DNA of 46,121 nt from an uncultured Prevotella sp. GTDB lineage: Bacteria > Bacteroidota > Bacteroidia > Bacteroidales > Bacteroidaceae. The DNA lies in the NCBI GenBank assembly GCA_946998295.1, contig CAMPYS010000015.1, positions 1-46,121 on the forward strand, read 5' to 3'. The translations under genes and the position numbers were made by a program. Of the stretch, positions 1 through 8,172 are shown in pieces (position 1 is the stretch's first letter; every line of letters starts with the position of its first letter). The notes under the pieces were generated by a model, which searched no databases, was not told the origin of the DNA, and saw only the letters and a list, made by a program, of their open reading frames with translations.

Positions 1-132
1 TAAAAGCTTTATTGCTTTTTTGTAAAAGCTTTATTGCTTTCTTGTAAAAGCTTTAGAGCTTTCTTGCAAAAGCTTTAGAGCTTTCTTGCAAAAGCTTTAG
101 TGCTTTTTTGTAAAAGCTTTAGTGCTTTTTTA
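1..132. repeat. 22-bp tandem repeat array, six units
   Basis: Six head-to-tail 22-bp units start at 1, 23, 45, 67, 89 and 111 and probably continue past the left edge. Each unit reads (T/C)AAAAGCTTTANNGCTTT(T/C)TTG. In every unit AAAAGC can pair with GCTTTT or GCTTTC around a 6-base loop, followed by T residues, so each looks like a small intrinsic terminator on the plus strand. The unit length is not a multiple of three and no stable reading frame runs through it, so it is unlikely to be coding. There are no unique spacers, so it is not a CRISPR array. Confidence 0.85.
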
Positions 133-196
133 GACAGACAAATTAACTTATCCTGTTCTCCCTCTATTTCTTTGTTTTTCTCCATTCTTTTTTCTG

Positions 197-342
197 TTAT
201 TGCTGTCTGGTAAAACATTTTCTAAATATATAATTTAGGGCTGACACTTCTAACGAAGTAACAGCCCTTTTGGTTATCTTTGTTTTTGTTAAATAAAAAT
301 ATAATCATGAGCAAATATAGTCATTTTAGCGGACAGCAATAA
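197..342. mobile_element. MITE-like element with 19-bp imperfect inverted repeats
   Basis: The left end TTATTGCTGTCTGGTAAAA (197-215) is repeated in inverse orientation at 324-342, with 17 of 19 positions matching. The 146 bp between them hold no ORF but contain a hairpin (237-268) and a TATCTTTG box (275-282). A second copy of the left end, with the same 38-base spacing to AGGGCTGACACTTCT, lies at the right edge of the window (46068-46120). A transposase remnant begins immediately after 342. A non-autonomous element or fused IS ends would both fit. Confidence 0.6.
237..271 (+). terminator. Terminator-like hairpin inside the MITE-like element
   Basis: AGGGCTG (237-243) pairs with CAGCCCT (262-268). 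Inside it, ACTTC (246-250) pairs with GAAGT (255-259) around TAAC. The stem is followed by TTT. The first half of this hairpin is also present at the right edge of the window. Confidence 0.55.
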
Positions 343-344
343 TA

Positions 345-666
345 TAAATAGGTTACATAGGGATTAAACAGATAGAGGATACAAAGATACTTATTTCAGA
401 CGTTCCTATAGCAAAAGACACCTACCACCAAAAGAGAAAGAAACACACAAACTATTTTGTAAACAACAGGTAAAGAACTAACTATAGGGAATCTTAAAGA
501 ATAATACAGATTATCTCGCAACTTTTATGAAGGGAATAAAGGTAATATAAATGTATTATTGGCTGCGGCTGCATATAACTACTTCTAAACAACTATGAGA
601 GTTATTTTGTGGGTTATCAAAAACAGCGTGAAGTTGCTTTGTTTCTGTTCTACTGAACCATTTTAA
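345..666 (+). pseudogene. Decayed IS5-like transposase, C-terminal remnant
   Basis: Broken frames translate to pieces that fit the C-terminal half of IS5-type DDE transposases. From 351 one frame reads GYIGIKQIEDTKILISDVP and then a YHQKRKKHTNYF stretch. After a frame change, IGNLKE and YRLSRNF appear, followed by NINVLLAAAAYNY (about 547-582), which matches the usual end of the domain. Stops at about 474, 500 and 586 and at least one frameshift show that it is dead. The part 5' of GYIG, including the catalytic aspartates, is missing and is replaced by the inverted-repeat element ending at 342. Confidence 0.7.
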
Positions 667-686
667 GTGTACGAGAAATGTAACAC

Positions 687-2990
687 TTAGAAATAGATTT
701 CTTGTATACCATTAACAGATACTGTATCTTTTGTTTGGCAAGGATCGAAATTATTTGGAATATCAAATCTTGCGTTAGCATTATATTTAAGAGTTTTATC
801 AGCAAAAACCATTTGCATAAAATATGCCCATATAGGTAAAGCAGTTGTAGCACCTTGTCCCATTGCCGTATTGTCAAAATGTATGTCTCTATCTTCACCT
901 CCTACCCAGCATCCATTAACAAGTTCTGGAGTTATTCCAATAAACCACCCATCAGAATTATTATTTGTAGTACCAGTTTTTCCACCAATATCTCCAGTTA
1001 AGTTAAATTTATAGCGTAATCTTCCTCCTGTTCCTCCTTCAATTACCGCTTTTAGCATATCAAGCATTTGGAAAGAACTTTCTTCGGATATAACTTCATT
1101 CATTAAAGGTTGAAATTTAGCTATAACGTTTCCGTGCATGTCTTCTATTTTTGTTACAAATAATGGGGCACATCTTATACCATGATTTACAAAAGTTGTA
1201 TAAGCACTACACATTTCACCTACAGACATTTCCGACGGTCCAAGACATAATACAGGACCTGTATTTCGGTCTATATCAGGATTATTAAATCCAAAATCAT
1301 GTAATATACTTACAAATTGTGAAGGGCCTAATATGTTGATAAGATACGCAGATATCCAGTTGTTTGATTGCTGTAAAGCCCATTTAAGTGTAACCATTTG
1401 TCCATATCTTGCCCTTGACCCGTTTCGTGGTGTCCAGCCTCCATACGACCGTTGTTTATTAGGTGCAGTTGTACATGGTGTCATTCCGTTTTGCATAGCA
1501 AGTGCATATAGGAAAGGTTTAATGGTAGACCCAACTTGGCGTCTTCCTCCCATGACCATATCATATTTAAAATGTTCATAATCAATCCCTCCTACATATG
1601 CTTTTACTGCGCCTGTTTTTGGCTCCATGCTCATAAAGGCAGCTCTTAGAAACGATTTGTAGTAAAGAATTGAGTCGATAGGCGTCATAACTTTATCAAC
1701 AGGTCCGTTATATGTAAATAAAGTCATTTCGTGAGGAGTTCTAAAACTTTGTTTAATTTCCTCATTAGTAGCTCCTTGCTCTTTTAGTGTTAAGTATCTT
1801 TGACTTTGTTTGCATGCTCTATTTATAATATCCTTAATAGTTTTTCTTGATATATTAGACGAGAATGGAGCATTAGCTTTATATCTATTTGTTTTATCAA
1901 ATTCCTTTTGAATATATCCACCTATATGTTTTCGTACAGCTTGTTCTGCATATTGTTGCATTCTTGTGTCAATAGTTGTAAATATGCGTAATCCATCCGT
2001 ATTGATATTATAGTTTTCGCCGTTTCGTTTAGTATTTTTATTACACCAACCATATAAAGGGTCTGTTTCCCAAGCAATAGAATCTATTATGAATTCTCTT
2101 TTTTGCCAATATTGATAATTATTTCTTTCTGGCTTTTTAGCCATTATATATTGTCTCAAAAAAGCTTGAAAATAGTCTCCTGCTCCTTTTATAGGTTTTG
2201 GCTTAGAGAACTTTATACCCAAAGGTCTTTGTATTAATTCGTTAAATTCAGTTCTTGTTATATATCCACATTTAGTCATTTGCATAAGAACTACATTTCT
2301 TCTTCTTCTGCATCGTTCTTCATATTGTAGCGGGTTGAACATAGATGGATTTTTGCATAATCCTACTAATGTAGCAGCTTCGGTAACATTAAGCTGTTGA
2401 GGTTCTTTGTTAAAATAGGTATTAGCAGCTCTTTTTATTCCCACCGCATTGTGTAGAAAATCAAAATAGTTGAAATACATTGCAATTATCTCCTCTTTAG
2501 TAAAATATCTTTCTAATTTTACTGCAATAATCCATTCTATAGGTTTTTGAAGTAGTCTCTCTAATGTACTATGTGCTTTTTCCGAGTAAACTTGCTTTGC
2601 TAACTGTTGTGTAATAGTTGATCCACCTCCTGCGTTACTATGTCTTAGTATGCCTCTTTTTATTATAGCTCTTCCAAGTGCTATGAAATCTATTCCAGAA
2701 TGTTCGTAAAAGCGTTCATCTTCAGTTGCTACTAATGCATGAACCAAGTGTGGGGAAAGACTATTATAGTCTACAACGATTCTATTTGCATTATCTTGAT
2801 TCCATGTACCTATTAACTTCCCATCAGCGGAATATACTTGAGATGCAAATTTATCTATAGGGTTAGATAACTCTTCCATGTCTGGCATGTAGCCTATCCA
2901 TCCATTCCAAACAGATACAAAGAATACTACTATAATTCCTATACTAAATATTAGGAATCCCCAAAAGAAATGCACAAGGTGTCTTCTCAT
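687..2990 (-). CDS. Class A penicillin-binding protein (PBP1-type, GT51 plus transpeptidase)
   Basis: This is a bifunctional peptidoglycan synthase: the glycosyltransferase polymerises lipid II and the transpeptidase cross-links stem peptides in the periplasm. The 767-residue protein has a short cytoplasmic N-terminus and one membrane anchor (about residues 7-28). The GT51 domain follows, with ATEDERFYEHSGID (catalytic Glu about 90) and GGGSTITQQLAKQ (about 121-133). The transpeptidase domain has the nucleophile motif STIK (Ser about 488), an SNN motif and KTGT (about 670). It lies last in a minus-strand operon, 16 bases after the lipoate ligase/lipoyl synthase gene. A second, longer class A PBP is encoded at 18969-21497; the two are paralogues with different C-termini. 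Function is firm from motifs; which PBP class member it corresponds to in model species is not determined. Confidence 0.93.
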   Translation of the reverse strand: MRRHLVHFFWGFLIFSIGIIVVFFVSVWNGWIGYMPDMEELSNPIDKFASQVYSADGKLIGTWNQDNANRIVVDYNSLSPHLVHALVATEDERFYEHSGIDFIALGRAIIKRGILRHSNAGGGSTITQQLAKQVYSEKAHSTLERLLQKPIEWIIAVKLERYFTKEEIIAMYFNYFDFLHNAVGIKRAANTYFNKEPQQLNVTEAATLVGLCKNPSMFNPLQYEERCRRRRNVVLMQMTKCGYITRTEFNELIQRPLGIKFSKPKPIKGAGDYFQAFLRQYIMAKKPERNNYQYWQKREFIIDSIAWETDPLYGWCNKNTKRNGENYNINTDGLRIFTTIDTRMQQYAEQAVRKHIGGYIQKEFDKTNRYKANAPFSSNISRKTIKDIINRACKQSQRYLTLKEQGATNEEIKQSFRTPHEMTLFTYNGPVDKVMTPIDSILYYKSFLRAAFMSMEPKTGAVKAYVGGIDYEHFKYDMVMGGRRQVGSTIKPFLYALAMQNGMTPCTTAPNKQRSYGGWTPRNGSRARYGQMVTLKWALQQSNNWISAYLINILGPSQFVSILHDFGFNNPDIDRNTGPVLCLGPSEMSVGEMCSAYTTFVNHGIRCAPLFVTKIEDMHGNVIAKFQPLMNEVISEESSFQMLDMLKAVIEGGTGGRLRYKFNLTGDIGGKTGTTNNNSDGWFIGITPELVNGCWVGGEDRDIHFDNTAMGQGATTALPIWAYFMQMVFADKTLKYNANARFDIPNNFDPCQTKDTVSVNGIQEIYF

Positions 2991-3006
2991 TATTTATTTA
3001 TATTTA

Positions 3007-4827
3007 TTATATTTCTGCAGCATGATATGAAGATCTAACTAATGGTCCACTTACAACATGCTTAAATCCTTTATTTAACGCAATAGTCTTATATTCAGCA
3101 AATTGTTTTGGTGTGATATATGCTTTAACTTGTAGATGTTTACTTGTTGGTTGCAGGTATTGTCCAAGAGTTAATCTTTTGCATCCTGTTTTTAATATAT
3201 CATCCATTGTTTCTAATATTTCATTATGTGTCTCTCCAAGCCCTAACATGAAACCTGTTTTAGCTTCAACACCCTCTTGTGTTATTTTGCTAAGCACCTC
3301 AAGACTTCTTTCGTATTTTGCAACACTTCTTACAGCAGGTGTTAATCGTCTTACAGTTTCCATATTATGTCCACATACATGAGGTCTTGTTTTTAGAACT
3401 TTGCTTATTAGTTCATATTTACCCATGAAATCGGGTATAAGAAGTTCTATTTTGATAGTTGGATTAAGTGCTTTTATTTCTTCTATGGTTTTAATCCAGT
3501 GTTCAGCTCCATAGTCAGGTAAATCGTCCCTGTCAACAGATGTTATAACTGCGTATCTTAGGTTTAATGCTTTTATAGATTCAGCTACGTTTCTTGGTTC
3601 ATTAGGATCTAAACTTTTAGGTCTACCACTTGGTGTGTTGCAGAATTTACATTTTCTCGTACATATATTTCCGCCTATCATTAATGTAGCCGTCCTTGCT
3701 GCCCAACATTCTGTACGATTTGGACATAGTCCGCTTGTACATATTGTATTCATTTTATGGCGTTGTAAGATACCCGCTGTTTCACCTGAGGTTTTTTTTG
3801 ACTTTAAATCTATTTTAAGCCAATTTGGTTTCATTACATGAGGGGGTCTACCAAAGAGTAAACGTAATAATTGTTCTAATGTAAAATTACGAACTATGTT
3901 TGAAATATCTATATTTTTTAGTTTTTCTCTTACAGCTTCACGTGAGAAAGCTACACCATGTAGTAAGTCTAATAGTTCTCTATCAATATCTCCTAATAGG
4001 AAATAGTCTCCCATTAGATTTATATTTTCTATATTTCCATTTTTCAGTTTTACAGCCGCTTCTAACGTACCAACATCAGGAAAACGTTTACGGTGTATTT
4101 CTGTATATTTAGGATTTTTTCCATAGACAAAATCATCTGATGCAAGTTCTTTTTCAATTATTGCTATCGACTTCATATCTTCAGGAGTTAATATGCGTAT
4201 ATTATCTCCACACATATATTTTTTTACATACTTTATAAAATCTTCTATTTGTAGATTTGTAAATTCGCTTACATTAGTAACCCTTTGTCTTACAGATTTA
4301 ACCCCTTTACTTTGTAGCTTTTCTTTTGCAGGTGTCAAAGCTTTTGACAAGTGTTCAAGTTGTGTACTAAATAGCATAGAATTGTGTAGAACGCTACGGT
4401 TTTTAAGTCTATAAAAAGCACTACCCGCTACTTTTTTTCCTTCAACTAATATATCGTTACGTCCTGAAAGTTCTGCTTTTATTCCTAAACTTATTAGCAC
4501 ATCAGCAACTTTTTGCATATATTTTTTAAATGCCAAATTAACATTATCGGCAAATGATATGTATGAGAATTGTAAGCACCCTAAGTCTGAATATATGCAT
4601 CCTCCACCGCTTTTTCTTCTAAATATATGTATACCATTACTTTTACAATAATCTATTTCTACTTCATTATCAATAAGTTGATTACGTCCAAGCATGACAG
4701 TAGGTTCTACGTTCCATACCATAAAGTAGTCATCATCTTTATAGGTTTGTGCAACATATTCCTCAACAGCAAAATAGAAAGGTAATAGATATGGTTCTTT
4801 TCGTTCGGGAATAATAATGTATTTCAT
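3007..4827 (-). CDS. Fused lipoate-protein ligase A - lipoyl synthase
   Basis: This single 606-codon frame joins two lipoylation enzymes. Residues 1 to about 325 are LplA-like: GRN (48-50), RRKSGGG (70-76) and GKKVAGSA with the presumed catalytic Lys at 131-132, which load lipoate or octanoate on E2/GcvH domains. Residues about 330-606 are a complete LipA radical-SAM enzyme that inserts two sulfurs into octanoyl groups. The auxiliary cluster ligands are C363, C368 and C374 (CX4CX5C), the SAM cluster is C389, C393 and C396 (CX3CX2C), and the C-terminal RSSYHA holds the conserved Ser ligand. The usual enzymes are separate proteins, so ligase and synthase appear physically coupled here. The neighbouring gene upstream is the Fe-S carrier Mrp, which fits the Fe-S demand of LipA. 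No frameshift or stop lies at the junction. Confidence 0.93.
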   Translation of the reverse strand: MKYIIIPERKEPYLLPFYFAVEEYVAQTYKDDDYFMVWNVEPTVMLGRNQLIDNEVEIDYCKSNGIHIFRRKSGGGCIYSDLGCLQFSYISFADNVNLAFKKYMQKVADVLISLGIKAELSGRNDILVEGKKVAGSAFYRLKNRSVLHNSMLFSTQLEHLSKALTPAKEKLQSKGVKSVRQRVTNVSEFTNLQIEDFIKYVKKYMCGDNIRILTPEDMKSIAIIEKELASDDFVYGKNPKYTEIHRKRFPDVGTLEAAVKLKNGNIENINLMGDYFLLGDIDRELLDLLHGVAFSREAVREKLKNIDISNIVRNFTLEQLLRLLFGRPPHVMKPNWLKIDLKSKKTSGETAGILQRHKMNTICTSGLCPNRTECWAARTATLMIGGNICTRKCKFCNTPSGRPKSLDPNEPRNVAESIKALNLRYAVITSVDRDDLPDYGAEHWIKTIEEIKALNPTIKIELLIPDFMGKYELISKVLKTRPHVCGHNMETVRRLTPAVRSVAKYERSLEVLSKITQEGVEAKTGFMLGLGETHNEILETMDDILKTGCKRLTLGQYLQPTSKHLQVKAYITPKQFAEYKTIALNKGFKHVVSGPLVRSSYHAAEI

Positions 4828-4874
4828 TTTTGTCTATAGTTGTACCTTTTTATGCGTATAAATAATTTATTATT

Positions 4875-5978
4875 TTATTTATTTTTTACATTGACTATTT
4901 TAGTAGGTGCTTTTTCTTTATTTCTGCGGTTTACAACAGTTACTACCGATTGTGCAAAGCTAAGAAACGCTTGTCCCATTATAGTATCTATATTGACAGC
5001 AGAGGGTTCGCCTTTATCTCCATTTTCGCATACACTTTGTACAAGAGGTATTTGTGCGAGTAGTGGGCAGTTCATTTCCTTAGCTAAATTTTTAGCCCCA
5101 TCTTTTCCAAATATATAATATTTATTTTGTGGAAGTTCTGTAGGTGTAAACCATGCCATATTTTCAACCACTCCAAGTATTGGTACATTTACTTTTTCAT
5201 TTCTATACATATCAATACCTTTTCTGGCATCAGCTAATGCAACTTTTTGTGGTGTAGATACAATTATTGCTCCTGTTATAGCTAAAGTTTGCAATAATGT
5301 TAAGTGTATATCACTTGTGCCTGGTGGGGTGTCTAATATAAAGTAGTCTAATTCTCCCCAATTACCATCAGTTATTAATTGTTTTAGAGCGTTGCATGCC
5401 ATGCTACCTCTCCAAAGAGTGGCAGTATTAGGATTTACGAAAAATCCTATTGATAAAAGTTTTATTCCATATTTTTCTATAGGTTCAATAAGTTGTTGTC
5501 CATCCTTTTCAATTGCATAAGGGTGCTCGTTTTCCACTCCAAACATTTTAGGCATACTTGGTCCAAAGACATCAGTATCTAATAGCCCTACTTTGTACCC
5601 AAGTCTTGCTAAAGCTATTGCTAAATTAGCTGCTACAGTACTTTTTCCTACTCCTCCTTTTCCTGAGCTTACAGCTATGATGTTTTTTACTTGTGGTAGT
5701 AATTTATCAGCTTTAGGTTTAGGAGTAGATTTAAATTCTGTTTTTATATTTACTTCTATTTCTTTACTTACAGAGTAGTGTATTTGTGCTTCAGCTGCTT
5801 TTAGAGTTGACTTTATAAACGGGTCTGTTGAACGTGGAAAAATTAATGTGAAAGTTACTTTCATACCTTCAATGCGTATATCGTCAGCAACCATTTCACT
5901 TTCTATTAAATTTTTCTTTGTTCCCGGATATGTTACTAAAGTTAGTGCATCTGTAATTAATTTTGGATATATATTCAT
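4875..5978 (-). CDS. mrp: Mrp/ApbC family iron-sulfur carrier ATPase
   Basis: This is a P-loop ATPase of the Mrp/NBP35 family, which carries Fe-S clusters to apoproteins in the cytoplasm. From the chosen start it has 367 residues: an N-terminal MIP18-like domain (about 1-85) and an ATPase domain with the deviant Walker A SSGKGGVGKST (104-114), DTDVFGPSMP and DTPPGTSD. The CxxC cluster-binding pair found in many homologues is not visible; NMAWFTPTELPQNKYYIFG occupies that region. The start at 5978 (MNIYPKLI) follows an A-rich stretch and avoids overlap with the preceding gene; an in-frame ATG at 6029 would add 17 low-complexity residues. It lies between a DUF4421 gene and the fused LplA-LipA, a likely client. 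Confidence 0.88.
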   Translation of the reverse strand: MNIYPKLITDALTLVTYPGTKKNLIESEMVADDIRIEGMKVTFTLIFPRSTDPFIKSTLKAAEAQIHYSVSKEIEVNIKTEFKSTPKPKADKLLPQVKNIIAVSSGKGGVGKSTVAANLAIALARLGYKVGLLDTDVFGPSMPKMFGVENEHPYAIEKDGQQLIEPIEKYGIKLLSIGFFVNPNTATLWRGSMACNALKQLITDGNWGELDYFILDTPPGTSDIHLTLLQTLAITGAIIVSTPQKVALADARKGIDMYRNEKVNVPILGVVENMAWFTPTELPQNKYYIFGKDGAKNLAKEMNCPLLAQIPLVQSVCENGDKGEPSAVNIDTIMGQAFLSFAQSVVTVVNRRNKEKAPTKIVNVKNK

Positions 5979-6006
5979 AATTTTTTTTTTGTTTAATTTG
6001 CTACTT

Positions 6007-7044
6007 TCATTTGGATTTTTTCTTTCCAAAATTTAGTCCTGCATAAATATTTATATTACCAAATATATTATTGGTTCTGAAGTTTCCTTTATGATAATTA
6101 TATGTATTCATTATGGTGCTTATTCCTGCATACCATTTTGTGTTATTCCATACTATTCCCAGCCGTGCTGTAGCATCTATATCCATAGTGTTTAAATGTT
6201 TATGGTGTACAGTGTTATATATTTCCACAATATCTCCAACTGTTTTTTTATACGCTAATCCTATTGTTAACGAACTTGCAAATAAAAAGTCTTTTGCAAA
6301 TACCCAATTATATGCATATCCTCCGCTTATAGAGTAGTCTGTATAGCTCACTTTTCCGCTCGGCAGAGTTGTATCTATATTTATTTCACTTACAGCATCG
6401 CCAAGTTTGTTGTCAATTAGTTTATATAGTTTACCCCAATCTATTGTTAATTCATGCTGTGTATATCCGAATCCTAATAACGGGCTTCCTACAGATATTC
6501 TTTGCACAGTGCTTTGGCTGAAAGCTGCAGGGTATGAAAATCGTTTGTTATTAAAAATATAGTAGACATTTATTCCTGTAACTTTTGATTTTATACCTTT
6601 AAAATTAATTCCATTTAACGGACTTGTGTCAATATCGCTACGAAGTTTTAAATTTCTTATTTTATATCCTCCGTCAAATTTCCTATAGTAAATATCAACT
6701 CCTATTTTAGAAGAGTATAGACTTAAATCGTATTCTTGTTTTTCTGTAGATTTATTTTTTTCTATTAAACGTTTTATATCAAATGTGTAACCAAGAAACA
6801 ACCATCTCCAACCAAAATATGGTCCAACTTTTATGGTTGGGTCAGGAGCAAATGTTATACTTTGTCCTGAATTGCTATGTAGCCGATACATTTCATAGTT
6901 GGTTGTGTTTTGTATCATAAATGCAAAATTATAGTGTTGTGGCTCTATATACGTAGAATCATTTACTATGTTCTCCGATTTACATGAAAGCCCAAACATA
7001 ATGATAAGTAAGAGTGCATTTAATCTTATTATTTTATTTTGCAT
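6007..7044 (-). CDS. DUF4421 family envelope protein
   Basis: The 345-residue exported protein has a hydrophobic signal ending in FGLSC, so Cys21 could be a lipidated N-terminus. The rest alternates short polar and aromatic strands, with PYFGWRWLFLGYTFD around residues 79-93, as in the DUF4421 family of predicted outer-membrane barrels in Bacteroidetes. The C-terminus ends in GLNFGKKKSK, which lacks a classic terminal aromatic. It starts 3 bases after the oxidoreductase gene and is followed by mrp. The function of the family is unknown. The family assignment is from remembered sequence features, not a search. Confidence 0.75.
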   Translation of the reverse strand: MQNKIIRLNALLLIIMFGLSCKSENIVNDSTYIEPQHYNFAFMIQNTTNYEMYRLHSNSGQSITFAPDPTIKVGPYFGWRWLFLGYTFDIKRLIEKNKSTEKQEYDLSLYSSKIGVDIYYRKFDGGYKIRNLKLRSDIDTSPLNGINFKGIKSKVTGINVYYIFNNKRFSYPAAFSQSTVQRISVGSPLLGFGYTQHELTIDWGKLYKLIDNKLGDAVSEINIDTTLPSGKVSYTDYSISGGYAYNWVFAKDFLFASSLTIGLAYKKTVGDIVEIYNTVHHKHLNTMDIDATARLGIVWNNTKWYAGISTIMNTYNYHKGNFRTNNIFGNINIYAGLNFGKKKSK

Positions 7045-7047
7045 TTT

Positions 7048-8034
7048 TTATATCTTACCTAAGATACGATCCATTACCCAGTTTGTTGGTGTTCCACTTA
7101 TGCTGGTGCAATCACATTTACCAAATCCTTGCAAATCTTCAATAACTTCTTTTATTAATGGAAATTGTACACTTTTAGGGTTAGCTACTTTTATTTTTTT
7201 TACTCCATCTGAAGTATAAAGGCATATAGGTTCGTATGTGTAAACAGAGAATGATATACGTCCTTTAGTTCCAAATATTTCTATTCTATCTGTTCTTGCA
7301 CTTTCATCTGAGCTAAAGCTCCATGCTCCACTTCCGTTTAACCCATTTTCAAATCTATATACAGCGTTAACAGTATCAGGTTGATCATGAATAATTCCTG
7401 CTCTGTTAGCTATATATCCATGTGCTTTTATTATAACTCCAAAAATATTTTGAAGTATGTCAAGTTGATGACAAGCTAAGTCATAAAAATAGCTACCTCC
7501 AATTATATCTGATTGTAGTCTCCATAATTTGTGTTCGTTATCATTATCAGTTAGATCATGAGCTGGTACAGCAAATCTTACTTGTACTGTAAGTATTTTC
7601 CCTATGGTTCCTGTTGTAATTATTTCTTTAACCTTATTGAAATAGGGAAGTTTTCTTCTATAGTAAGCAACAAAACAGGGTATATTTGTTTTTTCAGATA
7701 TTCTGTTTATTCTGATACAATCATCATACGAATTTGCTAAAGGTTTATCTATTAAACAAGGTTTTCCTGCTTTCATAGCCATTATTGCGTATGTTGCATG
7801 ACTTGAAGAGGGGGTTGATATATATATAGCGTTTACATCTTTATCATTTACCAATAGTTGTGCATCAGTATACCATTTTTTTATGTTATTAGTATTAGCA
7901 TACGTACGGGCTAATTTTATATTATCATTAAAAACAGCCTCAACGTTTGATCCTCTAACATCATTGAATGGAATACCTGTTTCGCTTTCAGGAACATTAC
8001 TACATCCAATAAACCCCCAACCGATATGTTTCAT
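7048..8034 (-). CDS. Gfo/Idh/MocA family NAD(P)-dependent oxidoreductase
   Basis: This is a 328-residue cytoplasmic dehydrogenase of the glucose-fructose oxidoreductase/inositol dehydrogenase family, acting on sugars or sugar derivatives. The Rossmann start IGWGFIGCSNV (4-14) is followed by STPSSSHA (73-80) and DKP (96-98), equivalent to the family EKP motif with its conserved Lys. The C-terminal half includes GGSYFYDLACHQLDIL, carrying the family's conserved Asp and His. It is the first gene of the minus-strand operon that runs to 687, with a TACATTTG box upstream. The substrate cannot be predicted from sequence. Confidence 0.88.
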   Translation of the reverse strand: MKHIGWGFIGCSNVPESETGIPFNDVRGSNVEAVFNDNIKLARTYANTNNIKKWYTDAQLLVNDKDVNAIYISTPSSSHATYAIMAMKAGKPCLIDKPLANSYDDCIRINRISEKTNIPCFVAYYRRKLPYFNKVKEIITTGTIGKILTVQVRFAVPAHDLTDNDNEHKLWRLQSDIIGGSYFYDLACHQLDILQNIFGVIIKAHGYIANRAGIIHDQPDTVNAVYRFENGLNGSGAWSFSSDESARTDRIEIFGTKGRISFSVYTYEPICLYTSDGVKKIKVANPKSVQFPLIKEVIEDLQGFGKCDCTSISGTPTNWVMDRILGKI

Positions 8035-8050
8035 ATTTGTTTATTTTGTG

Positions 8051-8078
8051 CAAATGTACAAAATTAAAGTGTAACAAA
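8051..8078 (-). promoter_or_regulatory. Possible promoter of the 8034-687 operon
   Basis: On the minus strand, TACATTTG (8051-8058) matches TAnnTTTG. A TTTG lies at 8075-8078, but the spacer is 16 bases, shorter than the usual 19-21, so the -33 element is doubtful. Confidence 0.4.
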
Positions 8079-8111
8079 TATACTAAATTTGATAGTAAAT
8101 TGGCTATATGT

Positions 8112-8138
8112 ATATTTATGATATTTATGATATTTATG
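8112..8138. repeat. Three tandem copies of ATATTTATG
   Basis: Exact 9-bp units lie at 8112-8120, 8121-8129 and 8130-8138, in the gap between the end of the glycosyltransferase gene (8173) and the promoter of the oxidoreductase operon. This is a short slippage-prone repeat with no known role. Confidence 0.8.
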
Positions 8139-8172
8139 AAAATAATATATAAAATGTAGTTTGAATTAGTTA

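Noticed and set aside
1..132. CRISPR array
   Set aside because: Units are contiguous 22-bp repeats with no spacers, and no cas genes are present.
664..689. Terminator after the first PBP gene
   Set aside because: TAAGTGT/ACACTTA form a 7-bp stem at the stop codon, but no T-run follows on the minus strand.
1333..1581. Plus-strand ORF inside the first PBP gene
   Set aside because: It is a shadow of the PBP gene, whose motifs are intact on the other strand; many similar shadows elsewhere were dropped for the same reason.
5979..6029. Longer Mrp start at 6029
   Set aside because: The extra 17 residues are Lys/Asn-rich, overlap the preceding gene, and a better placed ATG follows an A-rich stretch at 5978.
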